Shown here: piece after piece, positions 1 through 5,453 of the stretch
How positions within the stretch are numbered: the stretch's first letter is position 1
Layout of the letters: every line of letters begins with the position of its first letter
DNA from: Acidobacteriota bacterium
GTDB lineage: Bacteria > Actinomycetota > Acidimicrobiia > Spongiisociales > UBA5794
Direction: 5' to 3'
Assembly: GCA_022574065.1 (NCBI GenBank)
Contig: JACZST010000008.1
Coordinates: 1 to 5,909, forward strand
Length of the DNA stretch: 5,909 nt
The notes under the pieces: generated by a model
What the model was told of the DNA's origin: nothing
Database searches by the model: none
What the model saw: only the letters and a program-made list of their open reading frames with translations
Made by a program: the position numbers and the translations under genes

Positions 1-252
1 ATGCCGCGCCGCCCACCCCGCGCCACCCACCCCCAGAGAGAACAGCACCAGGTTCCCCACCCCGCCCAGGTGAGCCCACACCGGTCTGGTAGCGAGGAGC
101 ACGACTGCGGTAGCGCCGACGGCACCGAGCTGGGTCACAGACAACGCCCACGGGAGACGCCACCCGGCGACGCGCCCGATGATGATCGGGTGGCGCAGGG
201 CGTGGGTGTACGACTGAAAGTGGATGACCTCGTCCATAGACTGCTCCGCCAT
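1..252 (-). CDS. TcpE-family conjugal transfer membrane protein, N-terminal part (cut by window edge)
   Basis: The reading frame starts at ATG 252 and stays open for 84 codons to the left edge, so the C-terminus is missing. Residues 12-34 (FQSYTHALRHP, then a RVAGWRLP block) match my memory of the N-terminal signature of the TcpE family, a short conserved membrane protein of Gram-positive conjugative elements. A first hydrophobic segment covers about residues 36-56 and a second begins near 63, as expected for this two-helix family. The start overlaps the stop of the upstream 83-aa gene in a TGATG arrangement, which implies translational coupling. Position after a TcpC-like gene and a small membrane protein copies the tcpC-D-E order. 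In pCW3, TcpE is needed for efficient transfer and sits in the envelope-spanning complex; that role is inferred here. Family assignment is from motif recall, not a search. Confidence 0.75.
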   Translation of the reverse strand, partial: MAEQSMDEVIHFQSYTHALRHPIIIGRVAGWRLPWALSVTQLGAVGATAVVLLATRPVWAHLGGVGNLVLFSLGVGGAGWAARH

Positions 253-503
253 CACCCCGAACCCGGGACCACGGCTTGAGTCTGGGTGCGGGCGCCGACG
301 TCCTCGGCGACCTTGTCCCGCAACCACCCCGTCGAGCTGATCGCGAACAAGACGATCGCCGCCAAGATGATCGCCCCCATCACCGCCGACACCGTCCGCT
401 GCACCACCCAAGACCACAAGATCATCCCGATGGCGATCACCACCGCTGCTCCGATCGCCAACGTGGTCAGGTTTCTAATCAGGTTCTGCCCTGTCTCAAT
501 CAT
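252..503 (-). CDS. Small two-helix membrane protein in the tcpD position
   Basis: This 83-aa protein has a short N-terminal region, a hydrophobic segment at about residues 12-34, a second at about 38-57, and a polar C-terminal tail from WLRDK onward. No family signature is certain. Its place between the TcpC-like and TcpE-like genes is that of tcpD, and its size and topology would also fit a VirB2/VirB3-type small subunit of a conjugation channel. The start at ATG 503 is supported by an AAGGGAGA ribosome site about 6 bases upstream, in the 25-base gap after the tcpC-like stop. Its stop codon overlaps the next start by one base. It is very likely a component of the transfer apparatus, but its exact role cannot be read from the sequence. 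Confidence 0.72.
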   Translation of the reverse strand: MIETGQNLIRNLTTLAIGAAVVIAIGMILWSWVVQRTVSAVMGAIILAAIVLFAISSTGWLRDKVAEDVGARTQTQAVVPGSG

Positions 504-528
504 TGCTATCTCCCTTCATCAGTTGCTT

Positions 529-1449
529 TCATTGCCCAAGCGGTGCGGCAGGGAGCAGCTCGGCTACCTCCCACCGACCCTCTCTCTGGCTCACCACCAG
601 CGAGTACTCCAAGACCTGGCTGCGGCCGGCCGCGTCCGTGGCACGCACCAGGGCCGCCACGTGCTGGGTGCCGTCGGCAGACGTCGCCGATCCAGCCCGG
701 GTGATCTCCACCGTCACGAACGGCGCCGGTTCGACCGGAACCAGCGATGACCCCGGGACCGTGTAGCGGGCCAGATCCCCGACACCGGTCAGATACGCAG
801 CGAGGAACGCGGCCACTGCTCGTTCAAGCTCAGGAAAGGCGTCGAGGCCATCCATGCGCATCACCAGAAGCTCAGGCGGCGGCGGACCGGCCGGTCGGGC
901 CACCAGGGTCGGTAGTCCGGTGGCGACCCAGCCCGAGCCGGATTCCACGACTCCCACGGTGTAGAAACGGGTACCGACCGCCACCCAGCCGCGTTCTGGC
1001 TGCGAGTCGCTGTTCTCTGCGACCACCTCGGCGGCGACAGTCACCGCGAAGTAGCCAGGGGCCAACTCTTCTGCGCCCAGGCTCACTGTCCGGGACGCGA
1101 ACCACCCACCCCCCGAGGCTCCCCCGGCGGGCAGTTCAGCGATCCCGGACAGACCTTCGGCGGTGTCGGCGTCGGCGGCGAGGACCGAAGCTACATACAG
1201 CTCGGCGAACCCTTCTGCACCCGCCGAATCAGCTACCGGCGCCGCGGCCGGCCGGCGACTCAACCCGTCCATACGACTGTCGAGGCCGCCGACGCCGAAG
1301 GCCAACACTGTCGCAGCGATGGGACCCGATACGACCAACAGCCACAACGCCACCTGAAACCATCTCACCTGCGCGAGGGGTCCAAACCGGCGGCGGCTAC
1401 CGGCGACCGATGTCCGCCGAAGAAGCCCGGTGATACGATCAGCGACCAT
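529..1449 (-). CDS. TcpC-like (VirB8-like) conjugal transfer protein
   Basis: This 306-aa protein has a basic N-terminal cytoplasmic region rich in Arg (residues 1-29), one membrane segment at about 30-52, and a long extracellular part. That part reads as two similar alpha+beta units. The first, about 76-184, opens with EGFAELYVASVL and closes with GSGWVATGLPTLV. The second, about 205-303, opens with AVAAFLAAYLTG and closes with GRWEVAELLPAAP. One membrane helix plus two NTF2-like domains is the architecture of TcpC in pCW3 and of related VirB8-like proteins, which form a membrane scaffold of the conjugation channel. A Pro-rich linker (187-193) separates the two domains. ATG 1449 follows a GGGGG stretch 4 bases upstream; a TTG one codon earlier (1452) is an alternative. 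The start overlaps the upstream gene by 11 bases, so the genes are probably coupled. The assignment rests on architecture and context. Confidence 0.78.
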   Translation of the reverse strand: MVADRITGLLRRTSVAGSRRRFGPLAQVRWFQVALWLLVVSGPIAATVLAFGVGGLDSRMDGLSRRPAAAPVADSAGAEGFAELYVASVLAADADTAEGLSGIAELPAGGASGGGWFASRTVSLGAEELAPGYFAVTVAAEVVAENSDSQPERGWVAVGTRFYTVGVVESGSGWVATGLPTLVARPAGPPPPELLVMRMDGLDAFPELERAVAAFLAAYLTGVGDLARYTVPGSSLVPVEPAPFVTVEITRAGSATSADGTQHVAALVRATDAAGRSQVLEYSLVVSQREGRWEVAELLPAAPLGQ

Positions 1450-1795
1450 CAAGCCCCCAAGAACGGTCCGGATTTGAGCGGTCTGGACTGCGGCATCGGC
1501 GACTCGCTTCCGCTCGGTATCGGCGTCGGAGCGCCTCGACGCGGGCGTCCTCGGCGCTCCAATACACCTCGTCGAAGAAACTCAACACCCGACCCACCAG
1601 CTCACGCGAAGGCAACATGCCTCCGGTGCTGACCAAACCGTCGAGGAGTTCGACCCACTCCTCCCAACCAGCCTTGATACGACGATCCAACTCCCCGTCA
1701 GGCACCAACCGCGACGTGCCTTCGCTAGACCACATGGGCGCTGCTGTGTCGTCACCGCTCGGGTCTGGACCGTTCACATGAAATGGGGCCGCCAC
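1439..1795 (-). CDS. Uncharacterised 118-aa protein, first gene of the transfer operon
   Basis: I do not recognise this protein. GTG 1795 is chosen as the start because a strong GGGAGGAG ribosome site (1801-1808) lies 5 bases upstream; the frame also runs open to 1885, but that extension has no comparable site. The N-terminal 30 residues are polar and probably disordered. A middle region of about residues 33-97 looks helical (GELDRRIKAGWEEWVELLDG, later GRVLSFFDEVYW) and the last 25 residues are strongly basic and Arg/Ser rich, which could bind DNA or acidic lipid. There is no signal peptide or membrane segment, so it is probably cytoplasmic. Being promoter-proximal and overlapping tcpC by 11 bases, it is likely a conjugation accessory or regulatory factor. 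No function can be assigned. Confidence 0.65.
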   Translation of the reverse strand: MAAPFHVNGPDPSGDDTAAPMWSSEGTSRLVPDGELDRRIKAGWEEWVELLDGLVSTGGMLPSRELVGRVLSFFDEVYWSAEDARVEALRRRYRAEASRRCRSPDRSNPDRSWGLDGR

Positions 1796-1856
1796 GGTTT
1801 CTCCTCCCTCATCGCAGAAATGAGACCGAAGCGTCGCGGGGCAGCATGTCAAATGA

Positions 1857-1885
1857 GTTACAGATCGATGACAGATCGATGACAA
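1857..1885 (-). promoter_or_regulatory. Possible promoter of the leftward transfer operon, with tandem operator repeats
   Basis: Read on the minus strand, TTGTCA (1885-1880) and TGTAAC (1862-1857) are separated by 17 bases, close to a sigma-70-type promoter and about 60 bases upstream of the GTG start of the 118-aa gene. Two perfect 11-base tandem copies of ACAGATCGATG (1860-1870 and 1871-1881) fill the spacer, so a protein bound there would block RNA polymerase. The sequence match is visible; promoter activity and repression are inferred. Confidence 0.4.
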
Positions 1886-1920
1886 GCAAGAAACTTCGAA
1901 TCTGACAGCGATCTGTCATC
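1867..1920. repeat. Inverted repeat and TGACAG half-sites between the divergent units (candidate operator)
   Basis: GATGACAGATCG at 1867-1878 is repeated exactly in inverse orientation as CGATCTGTCATC at 1909-1920. The right copy also belongs to a compact dyad, TGACAG-N4-CTGTCA, at 1903-1918. A further TGACA lies at 1880, 11 bases from the one at 1869, which is one DNA turn. A possible rightward promoter, CTGACA (1902-1907) with a 17-base spacer to CGTAAC (1925-1930), coincides with the right dyad. The pattern fits operators for a regulator that controls both the transfer operon and the xis-int side. The regulator is unknown; the neighbouring 66-aa winged-helix protein is one candidate. Confidence 0.5.
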
Positions 1921-1952
1921 CGTTCGTAACCCTCGCGGCGCACCATGCCGGG

Positions 1953-2153
1953 ATGAGCCAACTCGACCAGCTGCTTACACCCCAAGACCTTGCCGACTAC
2001 CTAGATGTGCCGCTCAACACGCTCTACCGGTGGCGGCACCGAGGACGGGGACCAGCCGCCTTTCGTGTGGGTAAGCACATCCGCTATCGCCGAAACGACG
2101 TCGAGCAGTGGATACAGCTACAGCTTCAAGCCTCACAATCGAGTCGAGGCTGA
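1953..2153 (+). CDS. AlpA/MerR-type helix-turn-helix protein, probable excisionase
   Basis: This 66-aa protein is a single winged-helix DNA-binding domain of the HTH_17 (excisionase/AlpA) type. The helix-turn-helix covers about residues 9-31 (LTPQDLADYLDVPLNTLYRW) and the wing about 36-55 (FRVGKHIRYRRNDVEQWI), both typical of the family in order and spacing. The full length is normal for a phage- or ICE-encoded Xis. It lies 123 bases upstream of the integrase on the same strand, which suggests it sets recombination direction toward excision; it may also regulate transcription from the divergent region next to it. ATG 1953 is the only reasonable start but has a poor ribosome site, so translation may be weak or the message nearly leaderless. 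The DNA-binding fold is nearly certain; the excisionase role is inferred from context. Confidence 0.85.
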   Translation: MSQLDQLLTPQDLADYLDVPLNTLYRWRHRGRGPAAFRVGKHIRYRRNDVEQWIQLQLQASQSSRG

Positions 2154-2219
2154 GGACGCTCCCGTGCTCTTTCCGTAGGACCAGTTGGCGACTGTCGGTC
2201 GGAACGGCGCCGCCGCCAG

Positions 2220-2251
2220 CATTTGACATCTGAACTACAATGGTGTAAGTA
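2220..2251 (+). promoter_or_regulatory. Possible integrase promoter with a TACA-N4-TGTA dyad
   Basis: A perfect TTGACA (2223-2228) is followed after 17 bases by TAAGTA (2246-2251); TGTAAG (2244-2249) at 15 bases is an alternative -10. A small dyad, TACA-ATGG-TGTA (2236-2247), lies across the spacer and -10 region and could be an operator. The integrase ATG is about 25 bases downstream. The rest of the 2154-2276 gap shows nothing recognisable. The -35 is convincing; the -10 is not. Confidence 0.45.
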
Positions 2252-2276
2252 GTCCACCTCGATCGAGGCGGAACTG

Positions 2277-3422
2277 ATGGCAATCTCAAAGCGGCCAGAT
2301 CGCCCGAATCCGTGGCGGGCGCGCTACTACCCACCGGGTGGCGAGGAGCGATCGAAGTCGTTCCGCCGCAAGGTCGATGCTGAGCGGTGGTTGGCTACAC
2401 AGGAGGCTGATCAGCTACGGGGTGAGTGGACGGACCCCCGCCTCGCTCGAACCACTTTCGGTGAATGGGCCCCGACGTATACGGCGGCCCGCGTTCATCT
2501 GGCACCCTCGACGCGAGCTACCGCGGAATCCCTGATGCGCAACCACGTGCTGCCCTATTTTGAGGCCCGCCCGGTTGGTTCAGTGACACGCACCAATGTT
2601 CAGGCGTTCGTATCTCAACTGCAGTCCTCGGGGCTGGCGGCATCGACGGTCCGCCAGTGCTATCTCCTGGTCGCGGGAGTGTTCTCGTCGGCAGTGGAGT
2701 CGGATCTGATCGCCCGTTCCCCGTGCCGGGGGATTCATCTCCCCAAGGCCGATCACCAAGAGATGCGCTTCCTGAATCAGAGCGAGATCTCAGCGCTGAT
2801 CGACGCTGTCGATGCTCCGTACTCGGCGCTCGTGGCAACGGCGGCATACACGGGTGCGCGGTTCGGTGAGCTGGCTGGGCTACAGGTATCCGGGTTGGAT
2901 CTGCTGCGGAGCTCGCTCACCGTTACCCAGCAACTGTCCGAGGTCAACGGCCAGATCAGCATCCGGCCTCCGAAGACGCAGGCGTCTCGGCGCCAGATCG
3001 CACTCCCCCGCCGACTCGGCGACACGCTCGCCAGACACCTGGCTGCGTATCCGCCCGTTGATGGGTTTGTGTTCACGTCGGCCGAGGGTGGGCTGCTGCG
3101 GAGAAGCAACTTCCGGCGACGCGTCTTCCTGCCTGCGGTGCAGGACTCGGTGAGTGAGCCGATGCGGTTTCACGACTTGCGCCACTCTCATGTCGCCGCA
3201 CTGATCGCCCAAGGTGAGCATCCCAAAGTCATTCAAACTCGGCTCGGACATTCCTCGATCAAGGTGACCCTGGACCGCTACGGCCACCTTTTTGATGGTC
3301 TTGATGAGGCGGCTGCGGCGCGCCTCGATGAGTCGTTGGCGGGTTCTCTGCCGGCCCAGGACCGGCCCAAGCCGAATGAGACGGTCGTTGAACTCCATCC
3401 TAGAAACGCCGAAAACCCCTAG
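2277..3422 (+). CDS. Tyrosine recombinase / site-specific integrase of the element
   Basis: This 381-aa protein is a phage/ICE-type tyrosine integrase. Residues 1-55 form an arm-type DNA-binding region (PNPWRARYYPPGGEERSKSF), about 60-150 the helical core-binding domain, and about 163-345 the catalytic domain. The complete catalytic set is visible: Arg195 in YTGARFGEL, Lys233 in RPPKTQ, His299 and Arg302 in FHDLRHSH, His325 in RLGHSS, and the nucleophile Tyr335 in LDRYGHLF. The protein is full length with an ordinary hydrophilic tail, so it should be active. ATG 2277 follows a GAGGCGG ribosome site. It would join the element's att site with the chromosomal target and, with the upstream Xis-like protein, excise it. 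The stop lies 18 bases from the 3' end of tRNA-Ala, which marks that tRNA as the likely target. Confidence 0.96.
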   Translation: MAISKRPDRPNPWRARYYPPGGEERSKSFRRKVDAERWLATQEADQLRGEWTDPRLARTTFGEWAPTYTAARVHLAPSTRATAESLMRNHVLPYFEARPVGSVTRTNVQAFVSQLQSSGLAASTVRQCYLLVAGVFSSAVESDLIARSPCRGIHLPKADHQEMRFLNQSEISALIDAVDAPYSALVATAAYTGARFGELAGLQVSGLDLLRSSLTVTQQLSEVNGQISIRPPKTQASRRQIALPRRLGDTLARHLAAYPPVDGFVFTSAEGGLLRRSNFRRRVFLPAVQDSVSEPMRFHDLRHSHVAALIAQGEHPKVIQTRLGHSSIKVTLDRYGHLFDGLDEAAAARLDESLAGSLPAQDRPKPNETVVELHPRNAENP

Positions 3423-3439
3423 TATATAAGAGGTTTCGG
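3409..3439. terminator. Hairpin between the integrase stop and tRNA-Ala, possible bidirectional terminator
   Basis: CCGAAAACCCCT (3409-3420) can pair, with two bulged bases or mismatches, with AGAGGTTTCGG (3429-3439) across the AT-rich loop AGTATATA. It sits between convergent genes and includes the integrase stop codon. On the minus strand the hairpin is followed by CGTTTCT, a weak T-tract. It could end both int and tRNA transcripts; the lack of a strong T-run keeps this tentative. Confidence 0.4.
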
Positions 3440-3440
3440 G

Positions 3441-3517
<77 letters not shown>

Positions 3518-3529
3518 ATGCGGGGAGCG

Positions 3530-3538
3530 ATTGTATCA
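3530..3538 (-). promoter_or_regulatory. Extended -10 promoter of tRNA-Ala, built on the rsfS stop codon
   Basis: On the minus strand TGA-TACAAT reads as an extended -10 (TGnTACAAT), 12 bases before the first tRNA base. The TG belongs to the rsfS stop codon (3538-3536). No good -35 is visible, which is usual for extended -10 promoters. The tRNA may also be cut from the rsfS transcript. Confidence 0.45.
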
Positions 3539-3940
3539 GGGCCCCGCCGCTGCCGACGCTTCGGAAATATTGACGCGAGGGGCGTTGGCCCACAGCCGCT
3601 CCAGGTCATACATGGCCCGTGTCTCTTCGTCGAACAGATGAACGACGAAGTGACCGAAGTCAAGGAGAACCCACTTGCCGTACTCGACACCCTCGCGTCG
3701 CAACGGGCGCTCCCCGATCGCCTTGAGTTGCCGCTCGATCCCGTCGACGAGGCTGCGCAGATGGGGACGAGACGTGCCGGTTGTGATCACAAACAAGTCG
3801 GTAACGACCAGGAGCTCGGAGACATCGAGGATGGCGGGGTGTTCACCCTTCTGGTCAATGATGGCTGCCACCGCTTCTCTTGCGGCTTTGACAGCTTCTT
3901 CGGTGGCGGGGATGCGGGCTCCTCGTCGGTCAGTTACCAA
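3536..3940 (-). CDS. rsfS: Ribosomal silencing factor RsfS (YbeB/Iojap family)
   Basis: The product binds ribosomal protein uL14 on the 50S subunit and blocks joining with the 30S subunit, lowering translation during starvation. The family core is complete: AILDVSELLVVTDLFVITTG at about residues 36-55, then SRPHLRSLVDGIE, GVEYGKWVLLDFGHFVVHLF at about 84-103, and ETRAMYDLERLW. Assuming the TTG start at 3940 the protein is 134 aa, close to family length, and begins 26 bases after nadD. No ATG or GTG exists near that point. A GTG at 4006 in the same frame would add 22 Arg-rich residues and overlap nadD by 40 bases, which I think less likely. The ribosome site is weak in either case. Following nadD is a common arrangement in bacteria. 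Confidence 0.93.
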   Translation of the reverse strand: MVTDRRGARIPATEEAVKAAREAVAAIIDQKGEHPAILDVSELLVVTDLFVITTGTSRPHLRSLVDGIERQLKAIGERPLRREGVEYGKWVLLDFGHFVVHLFDEETRAMYDLERLWANAPRVNISEASAAAGP

Positions 3941-3966
3941 CCCGATACTAGAGCGAGACCGCTGCC

Positions 3967-4533
3967 TCAGCGACCGTACAGATCGTTGTCGACGACGTAT
4001 CGCCACACGGCGTCCCTGACCAGGAACCGGACAGAGTCGCCGGCGCGCACTCGCTCCCGCACCAACGTGCCCGAGATGTCGAGCAGCGGCATGTCGAGCC
4101 AGGTGAACTCCGTGTCGACCGCGCGCTCGACGACCGAACGATCCACCCCCGGGCGTGGCGCTACCGCGATCTTCGCCCGCTTCACAACGTCGCCACCGTG
4201 ATGCCAGGTCCCGAGGCCGGCGGCGGCGTCGGCTCCGAGAATGAGGATGATGTCTTCATCCCCATAGCTTTCGAGCGTCTCGATGGTGTACGTCCAGCCT
4301 TCGCGGCGCACCTCCCGATCGTCGGCTTCGAAATAGTCGACGCCGTCGACGGCAAGCCGGGTCATCTCCCAGCGGTGCCTCGCCTCGGTGACCCCTTTCG
4401 ACGCCTTCTGCCATGGGGAACCAGCCGGAATCCACGTCACGACGTCAACGCCCAACTGGTAATGGGCGCACTCCGCCGCCACCAGATGCGCCACGTGTGG
4501 TGGATCGAACGTTCCGCCCATGATCGCCCGCAT
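3967..4533 (-). CDS. nadD: Nicotinate-nucleotide adenylyltransferase NadD
   Basis: The enzyme transfers AMP from ATP to nicotinate mononucleotide, making deamido-NAD in the cytoplasmic NAD synthesis pathway. The 188-aa product has the nucleotidyltransferase signature GGTFDPPHVAH at residues 6-16 with the HxxH pair His13/His16. It also has a WIPAGSPWQK substrate-region motif (34-43), ILGADAAAGLGTWHH (98-112), and the C-terminal phosphate-binding motif DISGTLVR (152-159), where the more usual form is ISSTxxR. Length is normal. ATG 4533 is chosen because MRAIMGGTFDP matches the usual N-terminus; ATG 4521 is a shorter option. The first 89 bases lie inside the end of the upstream peptidase frame. 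rsfS follows after 26 bases, so the two are probably co-transcribed. Confidence 0.95.
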   Translation of the reverse strand: MRAIMGGTFDPPHVAHLVAAECAHYQLGVDVVTWIPAGSPWQKASKGVTEARHRWEMTRLAVDGVDYFEADDREVRREGWTYTIETLESYGDEDIILILGADAAAGLGTWHHGGDVVKRAKIAVAPRPGVDRSVVERAVDTEFTWLDMPLLDISGTLVRERVRAGDSVRFLVRDAVWRYVVDNDLYGR

Positions 4534-5002
4534 TGAGGCCAGGATACGCAGACAATGCTGAGCCGAGCCACAACCCCGGGCCAGGATCACCGCGACAGGC
4601 CAGCAACGGCTCGGGATCGACATACACGTCCCTGATGCGAACCGAGAAGTGGAGCGAGGGATGGCCACGGTGCTGCCCGGTGACGGCGATCACCTGACCG
4701 CGCCCGACGGTGGCCCCCCGGCTGGTCAGGATCCGGGTGAGAAACGAGTACGAGGTTTTGACACCGCCGTGGTCGATCGTCACCGTTCGGTTGCCGACCA
4801 CCACCCCAGTGAAGGTGACCACTCCTGCGTCTGCGGCTCGAACTGCGGTGCCGCTGGGGACACCGAAGTCGATACCCCAATGCCCTGCGTAACGCCCGAT
4901 CGGGGCGAATGGCTCGATGACCGGTCCGCCGACCGGGCGCTCGAGCCCGGCGCAGGTGGGGTTGCCGGTAACGATGGCAAAGACGAGAACCAGGTACAGC
5001 AT
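4445..5002 (-). CDS. Exported M23-family (LytM-like) peptidase-related protein
   Basis: The 185-aa product has a hydrophobic N-terminus (LYLVLVFAIVTG, residues 2-13) resembling a short signal peptide, though without the usual positive charge. The M23 domain covers about residues 27-136. It shows HWGIDFG with zinc ligands His41 and Asp45, the barrel strands AVRAADAGVVTFTG and NRTVTIDHGG, and SLHFSVR with the third ligand His118, then VYVDPEPLLA. The canonical HxH motif has Ser116 in place of its first, catalytic His, so activity on peptidoglycan is uncertain. Some actinobacterial relatives carry similar substitutions. Residues 138-185 lie beyond the domain, are Gly/Arg rich, and overlap nadD by 89 bases. 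ATG 5002 is the first possible start after the in-frame stop of the response regulator 42 bases upstream; its ribosome site is weak. It probably acts in the envelope on cell-wall remodelling or as a regulator of hydrolases. Confidence 0.85.
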   Translation of the reverse strand: MLYLVLVFAIVTGNPTCAGLERPVGGPVIEPFAPIGRYAGHWGIDFGVPSGTAVRAADAGVVTFTGVVVGNRTVTIDHGGVKTSYSFLTRILTSRGATVGRGQVIAVTGQHRGHPSLHFSVRIRDVYVDPEPLLACRGDPGPGLWLGSALSAYPGLNAGDHGRNVRSTTRGASGGGGVRPLPVGR

Positions 5003-5044
5003 CCGTCTGTCGACCGTACCGGCTGGAGAATCGCCTAGGAAGAC

Positions 5045-5425
5045 CTACGCGGTGGCAGGGACCTCGACGCCGAGCATGGCGACAACGGCAGCTCGCAGGT
5101 CCGAAGCCGCGTACGGCTTGGGAAGGACCTCCGCACCCCTGGAGTGGGCCCGAATCGAGATCTCGCTCCCCTCCCAGCCGGTCGAGACGAGCACAGGAAC
5201 CCGCGAGGTGGCTTCGTTGGATCGAAGCTCGTCGAGAACGGTCCAGCCGTCGATGTCGGGGAGGCCGAGGTCGAGCATGATCAGGTCCGGCGGATCGGTC
5301 GTTGCCGCATCAATCCCGGTGCGGCCCTTTGTGGCGCCGTCCACGACGACGTTCTGCCCACGGAGGCTGATCTCGATAAAGCGGCGAAGGACGGGAGAGT
5401 CCTCGATGACCAGGATCCTTGGCAT
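5045..5425 (-). CDS. Stand-alone CheY-like response regulator receiver
   Basis: The 126-aa product is one receiver domain with no output domain. The acidic pocket residue Asp9 is in VIEDSP, the phosphorylated Asp52 in IMLDLGLPDIDG, the switch Thr82 in VLVSTGWEG, and Lys103 in LPKPYAASDL. All residues needed for phosphorylation are present. ATG 5425 is preceded by an AAGAGG ribosome site about 8 bases upstream. Such proteins work by protein-protein contact as phospho-relay or scaffold partners. No histidine kinase is in the window, so its partner is unknown. It lies 28 bases after the VWA fragment and 42 bases before the peptidase gene, all on one strand, which suggests co-transcription but not a shared function. 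Confidence 0.93.
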   Translation of the reverse strand: MPRILVIEDSPVLRRFIEISLRGQNVVVDGATKGRTGIDAATTDPPDLIMLDLGLPDIDGWTVLDELRSNEATSRVPVLVSTGWEGSEISIRAHSRGAEVLPKPYAASDLRAAVVAMLGVEVPATA

Positions 5426-5453
5426 GTCATGGACCTCTTGCTCGGCGATGGTG

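Noticed and set aside
1..750. Plus-strand open frames at 1-279, 276-704 and 286-750
   Set aside because: They lie opposite the tcp-like genes, are rich in Arg, Pro and His as expected for antisense frames of high-GC genes, and have no recognisable domain.
747..1433. 228-aa plus-strand open frame opposite tcpC
   Set aside because: Composition is dominated by Arg, Pro and Ser without hydrophobic core; the minus-strand frame has clear protein architecture and operon context.
1439..1885. Longer version of the 118-aa gene starting at 1885
   Set aside because: The extra 30 residues would cover the presumed promoter -10 and have no ribosome site, while GTG 1795 has a strong one.
2880..3398. 172-aa minus-strand open frame inside the integrase
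   Set aside because: It is an antisense shadow of the catalytic domain, whose motifs are all on the plus strand.
4006..4006. GTG 4006 as the rsfS start
   Set aside because: It would add an Arg-rich leader translated from nadD coding sequence and exceed the family's usual N-terminus; TTG 3940 gives a normal length, although its ribosome site is weak.
3518..4201. 227-aa plus-strand open frame
   Set aside because: It is opposite rsfS and nadD, both recognised with complete family motifs.
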